From positions 1 to 64,000 of the forward strand of contig CBINGZ010000009.1 of NCBI GenBank assembly GCA_966250335.1: a stretch of 64,000 bases of DNA, in the 5' to 3' direction. The stretch is from OLB7 sp966250335 (lineage in GTDB: Bacteria > Bacteroidota > Ignavibacteria > OLB7). Positions 7,772 through 16,557 of this stretch are shown here, piece after piece. Below the pieces are notes generated by a model. The model did no database searches. It was given only the letters and a program-made list of their open reading frames with translations, and had not been told where the DNA came from. The first letter of the stretch is position 1, and each line of letters opens with the position of its first letter. Both the position numbers and the translations under genes were made by a program.

Positions 7772-9568
7772 ATGATCGAATCTCAAGTCGACCGCATTTC
7801 AGCCCTTCTACGATCGGTTTCGATCATATTCATCGTTGCCACCCTCTCCCTCTCCGCTCAACCGCAGCCGGTCACCGGCGATCCGGGATCGTCGGGGGGC
7901 TCCAAGTCCCTCTTCGGAACCGTGGAACCGGGGAAGGTGGCGGGGGACCTGGGGGAAGTCGCCCCGATCGAACGCTCGGTCAACCCGACCTCCTATCGCC
8001 TCGGTCCGAACGACCAGCTCCTGCTGGCGATTCCGACCCTTGAATCGGACGGCGCCGGGCAGATCCCTCTTCTCGTCTCGCTCGACAACACGATCCTTCT
8101 GCCGCGCGGGCTCGGCCTGATCGACGTCTCGAAGATGACCCTCGCCGATCTCCGCCGCTCCGTCGATTCCCTCTTCAGGACGCGCGGGGGGAGGGCCCTT
8201 CAGAACGCCTCGATCACCCTCGTCAGGCCGCGCGCCATCTACGTCACCGTCTCCGGCGACGTGATGAGCCCCGGTCCCTACATCCTCTCCGCCGCCGATC
8301 GGGTCACCACGACCCTTGTCGCGGTCAGCCGTCTTCCGGAGAATCTGCCGGACAAGCAGAAGGGGGAGCTGGAGAAGCAGCAGCTGATGGATAACCAGCG
8401 CCGGGGCGGTTCCTCGGTCGCCGAGCCGATCCTGGGGGCGGGACGTCCCATCCGCCGTGTCATCATCCGCCATAACGACGGCACCATCAGCGAGGCCGAT
8501 CTGGTCCGCTACCGGGCGTTCGGCGCCGATGCCGACAACCCCACGCTTCGCGAGGGGGATGAGATCATCGTGCGGCAGTCGCTCCCGTCCGATGCCACGA
8601 TCGGCATCGCCGGGGCTGTCAACTCCACGGTGACGATCGAGCATAAGAAGGGGGACAACGCGCTGCTCCTCCTCAAGCTCGCCGGAGGACTTCGGGACGA
8701 CGCCGATATCGCCGGCGCCTACATCTCCCGTGTCTCCTCGACCGGGAGCGGCCAGGTCGGGATCGACATCCTCGACACGGCGGCGCTCGCCGGCGTGCAG
8801 CTTCAGCCGGGGGATCAGATCGTGATCCCCTCCGGGGGAGCCCGCGGCGGCGCCTCGGCGCGCGCAGGCGTCGTCTCGGTCAAGGGTGAGGTCTACGCCC
8901 CTTCGGCATATCCGATCGTCAACGGCGAGACGAAGCTGTCGGAGGTGATCAGGATGGCGGGGGGAGTGACGCCGTACGCCTCGCTGGCGGGGGCGCATAT
9001 CAACCGGGCGGATGATCCCTCGCAATATCGCACCAAGCCTCTTCTTGCCGACCCGATCGCCGGCATGGCGAACAGCTCGCTGACCCTGGAGGACTCCACC
9101 CGCTTCAAGTTCGACAACGAGCTGCAGCAGAACCGCGTCTCCACCGATTTCATCGAGCTGATCGCGCGCGGCAACTCCAGCAAGGATGTCGTGCTGCAGA
9201 ACGGGGACGAGATCGTGATCCCGCGCGACCCCGGCGCCGTGATGGTCTACGGCAGGGTGGGGCACCCCGGCTGGGTGGCCTACAAGGAGGGGGTCGAAAA
9301 CGAATACTACATCTTCGCGGCGGGGGGCTACACCACTCCGGCGAACCCCGGGCGCGTGATCGTGGAGAAGTTCGGCACCGGGGTCTGGGAGGATATCTGC
9401 TGCACCACGGTGAACTCCGGCGACAAGATCTATGTGCCGGGGGATCGCGACACCCCCGCGCGCACGTCGCTGGAGATCGCCGGCACGATCATCGGCATCA
9501 CCTCCGGCGTGCTTCTCATCGCCAATACGGTCATCAGCATCATCAACGCGCTCAAACCCAATGAGTAG
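7772..9568 (+). CDS. Polysaccharide export protein with SLBB domains (Wza-like)
   Basis: 598 residues from the ATG at 7772. Expected to form, or line, the outer-membrane export channel for the polymer. A Sec signal peptide is visible at residues 1-29 (ALLRSVSIIFIVATLSLSAQ). An export motif follows near residues 69-150 (SYRLGPNDQLLLAIP and LPRGLGLIDVSKMTLADLRR). Repeated SLBB-type units of the form VSGDVMSPGPYILSAADR, GIAGAVNSTVTIEHKKG, VKGEVYAPSAYPIVNG and VYGRVGHPGWVAYKEG come next. A hydrophobic segment (GTIIGITSGVLLIANTVISI) lies at the extreme C-terminus. Unlike Wza there is no lipobox cysteine. It overlaps the next gene by eight bases. The open frame continues upstream into wecB, but only this start gives a signal peptide. 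Confidence 0.88.
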   Translation: MIESQVDRISALLRSVSIIFIVATLSLSAQPQPVTGDPGSSGGSKSLFGTVEPGKVAGDLGEVAPIERSVNPTSYRLGPNDQLLLAIPTLESDGAGQIPLLVSLDNTILLPRGLGLIDVSKMTLADLRRSVDSLFRTRGGRALQNASITLVRPRAIYVTVSGDVMSPGPYILSAADRVTTTLVAVSRLPENLPDKQKGELEKQQLMDNQRRGGSSVAEPILGAGRPIRRVIIRHNDGTISEADLVRYRAFGADADNPTLREGDEIIVRQSLPSDATIGIAGAVNSTVTIEHKKGDNALLLLKLAGGLRDDADIAGAYISRVSSTGSGQVGIDILDTAALAGVQLQPGDQIVIPSGGARGGASARAGVVSVKGEVYAPSAYPIVNGETKLSEVIRMAGGVTPYASLAGAHINRADDPSQYRTKPLLADPIAGMANSSLTLEDSTRFKFDNELQQNRVSTDFIELIARGNSSKDVVLQNGDEIVIPRDPGAVMVYGRVGHPGWVAYKEGVENEYYIFAAGGYTTPANPGRVIVEKFGTGVWEDICCTTVNSGDKIYVPGDRDTPARTSLEIAGTIIGITSGVLLIANTVISIINALKPNE

Positions 9569-11273
9569 ATCGACCGAGGGTGGAACACGAACCCCGGGGC
9601 GCCGCGGCCTCCTTGCGGCCTGCGCCCTCTTCCTGCTCCTTGCCGGCGCGGCCCCGCTCCGCGCGCAGGTCGAGCTTCTTCCGCTGGAACATCCCGCCGT
9701 GCGCGCGCTGGTCAGGATCTATGAATACGGGTCGATCCCCGAATTCCCGCGCGAGCATCTCCCGATCTCACGGCGGCTCGCCCTGACCTTCCTGCGGGAA
9801 GCGGCGGGGGACGCGCGGCTCCCCGATCTTCTCCGCTCCACGGCCCGCTACTACATCACGGAGCTCGCCGCCGATGAGGGGAGGACCGAACCGGCCGTGC
9901 TGATCAAGACATCGGACGGCGATCATTCGATCTTCGACGGCGATCTGGGAGACCGACCCCTGGCGTTCCTCACCTATCGCGACACGACGCGCGGGGTCCG
10001 GCTCGCGTTCGAGCCGGTCTTCGACGCCGAGTTCCGGACGGCGCCGGACGACGACCTGACGGCGATCATCGTGCAGGGGGGAGCGCAGCTGCGGGGGACG
10101 ATCGCGGAGCGGGTCGGCTTCTCCGCGCGGATCACCAACGGGACGGTGGCGGGGGATTCCGATCTCGTGCTGCGCGATCCCAAGTTCGGCCACAGCGCCA
10201 AGTTCGGCGTGGCCCGGCAGAACCGCGACGCCGATTTCGGCAACGGCCATCTCCGCGCCGATTTCGACGTCGTCTCCGCCGAGATCGGCCGCGAACGGGT
10301 CCAGCTCGGCGGCGGGATGGACGAGAGTCTGCTGCTGGGATCGATTCTCCCCTCGAACTACGATTATCTCCGCCTGAACGCGCGGCTGGGGCGGGTGACC
10401 TTCAGCCATATCCACGCCTCGCTTCTGGCCCGGCACACCGGATTCCACCCGTTCGGGCCGGAGACGGTGATCCCCCCGAAATATGTCGCAACGCATCTCA
10501 TCAGCTTCGGGCCGTTCGGAGGAATCCGCGGGTCGATCGGCGAGGCGGTGGTCTACAGCGGCAGGCCGTTCGAGATCGGATATATCAATCCCCTCAACTT
10601 CATGAAGTCGCAGGAGCACTACCTGCGCGACCGCGACAACTCCTTCATCTACGCCTCCCTCTCGGCCAATCCGGTCGACGGCATCTTTCTGGAAGGGGAG
10701 TTCATGCTGGACGATCTGAAGTTCTCCGAGATCGGGGAGAACTTCCACGGCAACAAGACCGCATGGAAGATCGGCGCAAGCGCCGTGGCGTTCCCGCTCC
10801 CGGCGATCGATCTGGCGCTCTCCTACACCCGGATCGAGCCGTACACCTACGCCCATACGAACCCGGTCAACGCCTACGCGCACGACGGCACGCCTCTTGC
10901 AGCGGCGGGCCTTCAGCCGAACTCTTACATGGTGGAGGGGAAGATATCCGTCTCTCCGCTGCCGAACCTCTGGATCAGAGCCGGAGTCGGGGTCGGAGAG
11001 CATGGCGCCAACGAGATTGACGAAGAGGCCGACACCATCGTCCGTAATGTCGGCGGCGACGTCGAGGCGGGGCGGCGAGGGGTCGATTCCTTCCGCGTGA
11101 CCTTCCTGGACGGCGTTCTGGAGCGGCTCTTCAGGTTCCGCGCCGACGCGGAATACGAGCCGTGGCGGAACATCTACCTGCGGCTGACCTTCCTCGGCAA
11201 CCGGATCAACGCCGTCGGCACGAAGAGGGAGGATACGCAGCTCTGGCTCGGCGCCAGGGTCGGCGTACGATAG
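9561..11273 (+). CDS. Wzi-family capsule assembly outer-membrane protein
   Basis: 570 residues. The signal peptide ends in LLLAGAAPLRAQ near residue 36. The rest is rich in alternating aromatic/polar stretches typical of an outer-membrane beta-barrel. The family-typical segment IGYINPLNFMKSQEH (near 340), followed by SFIYASLSANPVDGIFLEGEFMLDD, matches Wzi-like capsule assembly proteins, and the C-terminus is a barrel-like strand. The proposed role is surface attachment or organisation of the exported polysaccharide. The ATG at 9561 sits eight bases inside the SLBB gene; upstream in-frame codons are the overlapping gene in another frame. A gap of about 95 bases separates it from the chain-length gene. 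Family assignment is good; the exact role is inferred from context. Confidence 0.8.
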   Translation: MSRSTEGGTRTPGRRGLLAACALFLLLAGAAPLRAQVELLPLEHPAVRALVRIYEYGSIPEFPREHLPISRRLALTFLREAAGDARLPDLLRSTARYYITELAADEGRTEPAVLIKTSDGDHSIFDGDLGDRPLAFLTYRDTTRGVRLAFEPVFDAEFRTAPDDDLTAIIVQGGAQLRGTIAERVGFSARITNGTVAGDSDLVLRDPKFGHSAKFGVARQNRDADFGNGHLRADFDVVSAEIGRERVQLGGGMDESLLLGSILPSNYDYLRLNARLGRVTFSHIHASLLARHTGFHPFGPETVIPPKYVATHLISFGPFGGIRGSIGEAVVYSGRPFEIGYINPLNFMKSQEHYLRDRDNSFIYASLSANPVDGIFLEGEFMLDDLKFSEIGENFHGNKTAWKIGASAVAFPLPAIDLALSYTRIEPYTYAHTNPVNAYAHDGTPLAAAGLQPNSYMVEGKISVSPLPNLWIRAGVGVGEHGANEIDEEADTIVRNVGGDVEAGRRGVDSFRVTFLDGVLERLFRFRADAEYEPWRNIYLRLTFLGNRINAVGTKREDTQLWLGARVGVR

Positions 11274-11367
11274 ATCCCTCCCCCGATCGTCCGGTCCGCG
11301 CGCAGCTCCGGTTTCCTCTGTTCGAAGCACGATTGCGATAGAGTATGTTCAAGATATCCCGGTTCCC

Positions 11368-12621
11368 ATGAAACGTGAGACGATGATTTTCGACCGCTAT
11401 CCGGACCCCGCCGGTCTGGCCAACGGCCAGGTGATCCTGTTCGAGCAGTACCGTCTGTTCAGGCGCACCTGGTGGTGGATTCTGCTGGTTTCGCTCGCGG
11501 CCGCAGCCGGCGCCGCCTACTATGCCTATGAGATCGCCGTGCCGGAGTTCAAGGCGGTCGCCGTGGCGGTCCCCCCCAAGAAGAGCGGAACGCCGCTCGA
11601 CAATCTGGTGGGGGGGCTCGGCTCCAGCCTGAAGGATGCGGCGATCGGCAAGCTGGTGGGAGGGGGGATGTCGGAAGGGGGATATACCCGCGCGGCGCTC
11701 ATGACCAGCAGGACGGTCTTCGACTCGCTGATCGCGAAGTACGATCTCATGCAGGAGTTCGAGCTCCCCGCCGGCCGGAAGGATATCGCCTACGGCATCC
11801 TGGCCGAGCGGGTCGAGGTGGAGCCGCAGGTCGACGGGCCGATCATCGTGGCGGTCTACGATCCCGACCCGAAGCGCGCGGCCGACATGGCGAACGACCT
11901 GATCCGCTTCACCAACGCCGTCGCCCGCGAACTGAACAGGAAGGAGTCGGAGCCGATCACCAGCTATGTCGGGCAGCGATACGAGGCTGTCCACCGGCAG
12001 TACGATTCGGTCCTCACGACGCTCACCTCGTTCCTCCAGCGGAACAGGCTCTACGCGCCGGAGGAGCAGGGCTCGATCATCGGCACGGCGCTCTCCAAGG
12101 CGGAGGCGGACGTCATGCGGCAACGCTCGACGGTCACGGTCCTGACCGGTCAGCTCGGGGTCGACGACCCGCGCACCCAGCTGGAGAAGCAGATCCTGGA
12201 GGAGATGGAGAAGCAGACCCGGCGCATGGCCGCCGGGAGCGGAGGGGTCGTTCCGGGCGTGTCGATCGACAGGATGCCGAAGGCGGCCGTCGAGTACGCC
12301 CAGCTCCAGGTCGATTTCGAGAAGAGCGCCAAGACGCTCGCCATTCTCGAGCCGATGTACGAGCAGATGAAGCTTGAGGAGATCCGGAATATCCCGATCC
12401 TCAACATCCTCGACCCGGCGTTCCCTCCTCCGCTCAAGGCGCGGCCGAAGCGGTCGCTCCTGATCGCCGGGGCGTTCGTGGGGACCTTCATCGCCGGATA
12501 TCTGATCCTGGCGTTCGCCGCCTACGCGAGGGGCTTCAACCGCCGCTACCGGGTCTATCGCTCGAACGGCGTGGTGGTGCAGCCGACCGAGGAGATTCTG
12601 ATCGAGGAACGGCGCCGATGA
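11368..12621 (+). CDS. Chain-length determinant (Wzz-type polysaccharide co-polymerase), no kinase domain
   Basis: 417 residues. Inner-membrane protein with the classic co-polymerase layout: TM1 at about residues 32-52 (TWWWILLVSLAAAAGAAYYAY), a long periplasmic alpha-helical region with a Wzz motif (VEPQVDGPIIVAVYDPDPKRAADMAN), and TM2 near 372-392 (SLLIAGAFVGTFIAGYLILA) preceded by a Pro-rich stretch (LDPAFPPPLKARPKRS). It controls polymer length with the Wzy-type polymerase encoded next. The cytoplasmic C-terminus is only ~30 residues, so the tyrosine autokinase domain of Wzc-type proteins is absent, and no separate kinase gene is in the locus. The stop overlaps the next start (ATGA). Confidence 0.88.
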   Translation: MKRETMIFDRYPDPAGLANGQVILFEQYRLFRRTWWWILLVSLAAAAGAAYYAYEIAVPEFKAVAVAVPPKKSGTPLDNLVGGLGSSLKDAAIGKLVGGGMSEGGYTRAALMTSRTVFDSLIAKYDLMQEFELPAGRKDIAYGILAERVEVEPQVDGPIIVAVYDPDPKRAADMANDLIRFTNAVARELNRKESEPITSYVGQRYEAVHRQYDSVLTTLTSFLQRNRLYAPEEQGSIIGTALSKAEADVMRQRSTVTVLTGQLGVDDPRTQLEKQILEEMEKQTRRMAAGSGGVVPGVSIDRMPKAAVEYAQLQVDFEKSAKTLAILEPMYEQMKLEEIRNIPILNILDPAFPPPLKARPKRSLLIAGAFVGTFIAGYLILAFAAYARGFNRRYRVYRSNGVVVQPTEEILIEERRR

Positions 12622-14093
12622 GCGTGGTCTCCCGACGGGAGGACTGGTTCCGCTTGGGAGAGATTCCGGGCTGGGGCTCGGTCCCGCTGCTGGTCGCCGC
12701 TCTCGGGGTCACCCTCGGGATCGGCTGGATCGCCGTGGGCCTTACCGGGTTCGAGCTCGCCCCGCTGGCCTTCCCGCTGGCGCTGCTGGCGGGGTTCTGC
12801 GTGCTCCACAACGAGCGGATCTGGATCTTCGGCGCCGTCGCGGGACAGGCGCTCCAGACGATCGGCGGCGGGCGCGGAATCGCCGTCGGTGATGTCCTCT
12901 TCGGTGTGTGGGTGCTGGGAGGGTTGATGATCTGGTTCGCCAAGGAGCTGCTCGTTCATCGTCGCACGATCCTCCGGACCGGGTTCGATCTTCTCTTCCT
13001 CACCTTCTTCGTCCTCTCCACGATCGTCGCCGCGGTCGCGCATTACATCCACGGCGGTATCCTGCAGAAGTTCTTCACCGAATGGGCGGTGATGTGCAAC
13101 ATGCTCCTCTACTTCCCGCTCCGCAAGACGCTGCGCGGGCCGGAGGATGTGAAGAAGCTCCTGATCATCTTCGCCGGCATCGCCCTGATCAACGGCGTCG
13201 TCAACGTGATGACATATCGCGAACGACTGGTGCAGGCGGTGCTGGAGACCGATATCGAAGGGGCGCGGTCGGCGGTCAACGAGACGATGTCGGTGGCGCT
13301 GCTGATCCTCTCCACCACGGTCTTCGCCTACGCCCGGCGTATGCGGATCGCCGTTCTGGGGCTGGCGGGGATGGGGGCGTCGCTCGTCTTCCTGCTGATC
13401 ACCTTCTCTCGCGGTCCGATCATCTCGGGGATTCTCGCCGTGCTGCTGATGGCCCCGCTGGCGCCGAGCGGCGTCCGGAAGAAGCTGGTCGTGGCCTACG
13501 CCGGCACCCTTCTGCTCGGAACCGGGCTGATGCTCCTCGTCTTCCCGACCGTGGCCCGTGATGTGGGGCAGTCGCTGGTGGGGCGGCTCGGGACGCTCGG
13601 GTCGGCACGGACCGATTATTCGGTGCAGTCGCGTCTGATCGAGATCAACGCGCTGCTGAGCGACGTGGAGCGGTCGCCGATGATAGGGTACGGCTACGGC
13701 GTGGAGTACAGTTTCTTCGACAAGGTCCGGCGGCGGACGATCACGACCACGTTCCTGCACAACGGGTGGATCTGGCCCTTCTTCAAGTTCGGCGTGCCGG
13801 TGGCGCTCGTCTTCATCGCGGTGATGTTCTATCCGTTCGTGCGGCTGCTGCTGAACACGCCCAGGCGGACGACCGACATGCAGCTGAACGGGATCTCGGT
13901 CGGAACGGTCTGTTATCTCTTCTCCTATTTTCTGACGACCGTGACGTCGAACCAGTTCTCCGATTTCGCCGGCTCCGCCTGCGTCTTCATCTGCTGGGCG
14001 CTGCTCGACTATGTGAACAGGAACGTCACGGAGATCAACGAATCGGCCGGCCATGCCGCTCTGCCGGCCGTCGCCGGAAGGATCGGCTCATGA
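12618..14093 (+). CDS. O-antigen polymerase/ligase family membrane protein (Wzy-like)
   Basis: 491 residues with about ten hydrophobic segments spread over the whole length. A large extracytoplasmic loop near residues 315-375 contains RLIEINALLSDVERSPMIGYGYG, and the family arginine motif ITFSRGPIISG lies just before it. These are the features of the O-antigen ligase/polymerase (Wzy_C) family. In this locus it would polymerise lipid-linked repeat units on the outer face of the inner membrane; a ligase role cannot be excluded by sequence. It overlaps both neighbours by four bases. Confidence 0.85.
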   Translation: MSVVSRREDWFRLGEIPGWGSVPLLVAALGVTLGIGWIAVGLTGFELAPLAFPLALLAGFCVLHNERIWIFGAVAGQALQTIGGGRGIAVGDVLFGVWVLGGLMIWFAKELLVHRRTILRTGFDLLFLTFFVLSTIVAAVAHYIHGGILQKFFTEWAVMCNMLLYFPLRKTLRGPEDVKKLLIIFAGIALINGVVNVMTYRERLVQAVLETDIEGARSAVNETMSVALLILSTTVFAYARRMRIAVLGLAGMGASLVFLLITFSRGPIISGILAVLLMAPLAPSGVRKKLVVAYAGTLLLGTGLMLLVFPTVARDVGQSLVGRLGTLGSARTDYSVQSRLIEINALLSDVERSPMIGYGYGVEYSFFDKVRRRTITTTFLHNGWIWPFFKFGVPVALVFIAVMFYPFVRLLLNTPRRTTDMQLNGISVGTVCYLFSYFLTTVTSNQFSDFAGSACVFICWALLDYVNRNVTEINESAGHAALPAVAGRIGS

Positions 14094-15550
14094 TGATGAT
14101 CGCCAGGCGGCTCCGCGGCCTGCGGTTCGCGGCGGATATCGGGCTGACGGCGGTGCTCCAGGCAGGGGTGGCGCTCCTCTCGTATGTGCTGAACCTGGTG
14201 ATCATCAACTCCCTCCCGAAGGAGGAGTTCGGTTATTATTCGATCGTGATCGCCACGGTCATCGTGCTCGGCTCGCTCACCGATTTCGGTCTGGCGGCGG
14301 CGGCGGCCCCCAGGATCGCCGTGGCGCGCGGCGCCGATACGCCGGCGCTGAAGGCGGCGATGATCCTGCGGTTCGCGGCGGTGGTCGTGGTCTGGTTCGG
14401 GGCGAACCTCTATCTGCTCGCCACGAACGCGACGACGGCGGCGCTGGTCAATATAGGGTTCGTTGCGATATTGTTCTCCTCCAAGTTCTCCGGCCTGCGC
14501 CAGTTTCCGGAGTATCTGTGGAGACTGAAGGGGAGGACCTATCTGGTAACGATGCTCGCGCTGATGGATATGGTGCTTCAGCTCGGGGCCGTCCTGATCC
14601 TTGCGAACGCGGGGGCCCTGACCACCCGGAGCATCATGATCGCGATGGCGGCCGGCAGCATCCCCGGCTTTTTCCTGATATTGGTGCCGCTGCGGCATAT
14701 GCTCCGGGAGTCGCATTCGTTCCGGAGGAAGATCCCGACCTCGTATTACAGGCGGTTGCTGATCGCCTCGGTGCCGATGGCGATCTTCTCCCTCTTCGCG
14801 CAGATATCGGGGCAGCTCGAGATGTTCGTGGTCGACTACTTCGGCAGCTACGCCGACGTCGCCTCCGTCAGCGTCCCGATCCGCGCGGTGCAGGGGGTGC
14901 AGATCTTCGCCACCACGATCGCGTTCGGCGTGGCGCCGATCGTGACGCAGATCTTCAGAAAGACGCGATCCGATGTGTCGCTGGAACGGCTCACCTCGAT
15001 CGCGGTCCGTCTGGAACTCCTCCTCGGGTTCGGCGTCTGTGTGGTGGGGATGGTGGGGTCCGATCTGATCATGTCCCTCTTCGGCCCCGAGTACGCGGGG
15101 GAGGGGGCGCTTCTCCGGATCTACTGCGTGATCAGCGCCATGACCTTCCTGGTGGTGCTGCTCGATCAGATCCTTGTCGCGATCGGATACAGATCGCAGG
15201 TCCTGAACGGCGTCCTCTTCCAGTTCGCCTGCTCGGTGGTGCTGGAGGTCCTCTTCATCCGCTGGGGGGGGCTGCGGGGAGTGCTCTATGCGAAACTGAT
15301 TGCGACCGTGGCGCTCATCGGCTGGCAGCTCCGGGTCTCCGTCCCCGATATACGGCGGGCGGCGCTCGATGCGATCCGCAGGTGGATGATCCCGATCGCG
15401 GCGCTGGGGGTGAGCCTCTATCTGACGGAGTCGCTCCCGGCGCCCCTCCAGGGGTTGATCGTCATGGCCTCGGCGGGGGCTGCCGTCGCCTTCTCCGGAG
15501 CCTTCCCGCTGAACGATCTGAAGATATTGCGGGAGATGCGGGTCACCTGA
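14090..15550 (+). CDS. Polysaccharide flippase (Wzx-like, MOP superfamily)
   Basis: 486 residues from the first of three consecutive ATG codons at 14090. A polytopic membrane protein with about 12-14 predicted helices. The N-terminus resembles the polysaccharide biosynthesis family: GLTAVLQAGVALLSYVLNLV, then SLPKEEFGYYSIVIATV and a loop with LTDFGLAAAAAPRIA. The central part (GQLEMFVVDYFGSYADVASVS) is the usual second-half motif of these flippases. It would move undecaprenyl-linked repeat units across the inner membrane. It overlaps wzy and the next glycosyltransferase. An eight-G run occurs at 15264-15271. Confidence 0.87.
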   Translation: MMMIARRLRGLRFAADIGLTAVLQAGVALLSYVLNLVIINSLPKEEFGYYSIVIATVIVLGSLTDFGLAAAAAPRIAVARGADTPALKAAMILRFAAVVVVWFGANLYLLATNATTAALVNIGFVAILFSSKFSGLRQFPEYLWRLKGRTYLVTMLALMDMVLQLGAVLILANAGALTTRSIMIAMAAGSIPGFFLILVPLRHMLRESHSFRRKIPTSYYRRLLIASVPMAIFSLFAQISGQLEMFVVDYFGSYADVASVSVPIRAVQGVQIFATTIAFGVAPIVTQIFRKTRSDVSLERLTSIAVRLELLLGFGVCVVGMVGSDLIMSLFGPEYAGEGALLRIYCVISAMTFLVVLLDQILVAIGYRSQVLNGVLFQFACSVVLEVLFIRWGGLRGVLYAKLIATVALIGWQLRVSVPDIRRAALDAIRRWMIPIAALGVSLYLTESLPAPLQGLIVMASAGAAVAFSGAFPLNDLKILREMRVT

Positions 15551-16557
15551 TGTACAAGCCTGCCGACGATATCGGGACGAACGGTCGAGCGGGGGACGCG
15601 CGCGGAGAGGTCGCCGTCAGCGTCATCTTCGTCAGCTACAACACCCGCGAGCTGACTCTGAACGCCGTCGAATCTGTCTACGGGTCGATCGTCGATCCCA
15701 CGCTGACCGTGGAGGTGATCGTCGTCGACAACGACAGCCGCGACGGGAGCGCGGAGGCGGTCGAGCGGCGCTTTCCGGCGGCGCGGGTGGTACGCTCCGG
15801 CGGAAATATCGGGTTTGGACGGGGGAACAATCTGGGGGCGGAAGCGGCGCGGGGAACGATGCTCCTCCTCCTCAACACCGATACGATCGTCCGCCGGGGA
15901 GCGATCGAGGCGCTCTACGATACGTTCCGGCGCGACCCCCGATGCGGGGTGGCCGGGGCCCGTCTGGAGAACAGCGACGGCAGCTACCAGCAGTCGGTCA
16001 TCCTTCTCCCGACGGTCTGGAGAACGTTCTGCACCTTCTTCTGGCTGGAGCTCTTCTCGGGTCGTATTCCGATCTTCGCGGGATCGTTCGCCCGCTATCA
16101 CGACCCCGACACCGAGCAGGAGGTGGAGGTGGCGCACGGCGCGGCCCTGATGATCAGGCGCGAGCTGTTCGAACGGACCGGGGGGTTCGACCCCGACTAT
16201 TTCATGTACTTCGAGGAGTGCGATCTCTGCCGGCGGGTGGCCGATCTGGGGATGACCGTGCGGTTCGTTCCGGGCGCGCGGGTTCTTCATCTGGAGGGGC
16301 AGAGCTCGCGCGAACGGCCGGGGTGGATCTATCGTCTTATGCGTGAATCACGGATGGTCTTCTTCAGAAAACATGGCGGGCCGGTCGAACGGGTCCTTGT
16401 GACCGCGATCGTCCATGTCGGCTACGCGGCGCGCATCCTCCTCTACGGGATCGCGGGGGTCGCGGCGCCGCGTCTTCGCAGGCTCGGACGGAATATTCTC
16501 TTCTCGTATATCGATACTGTTCCCGACTTTGCCTCAGGCCGGAGCAAACAGGCATGA
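15550..16557 (+). CDS. Glycosyltransferase family 2 (rhamnosyltransferase-like)
   Basis: 335 residues. GT-A fold: VSVIFVSYNTRELTLNAVES near residue 20, VIVVDNDSRDGS near 56, the group-typical NIGFGRGNNLGAE near 87, the DxD-type metal site in LLNTDTIVRRGA near 105, and FDPDYFMYFEECDLCRR near 213, the acceptor-side acidic motif of WbbL-like enzymes. A C-terminal amphipathic/hydrophobic stretch (VTAIVHVGYAARILLYGIAG) may tether it to the inner membrane. Donor and acceptor cannot be told from sequence. The start overlaps the flippase stop by one base (TGATG) and the stop overlaps the next gene by four. Confidence 0.9.
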   Translation: MYKPADDIGTNGRAGDARGEVAVSVIFVSYNTRELTLNAVESVYGSIVDPTLTVEVIVVDNDSRDGSAEAVERRFPAARVVRSGGNIGFGRGNNLGAEAARGTMLLLLNTDTIVRRGAIEALYDTFRRDPRCGVAGARLENSDGSYQQSVILLPTVWRTFCTFFWLELFSGRIPIFAGSFARYHDPDTEQEVEVAHGAALMIRRELFERTGGFDPDYFMYFEECDLCRRVADLGMTVRFVPGARVLHLEGQSSRERPGWIYRLMRESRMVFFRKHGGPVERVLVTAIVHVGYAARILLYGIAGVAAPRLRRLGRNILFSYIDTVPDFASGRSKQA

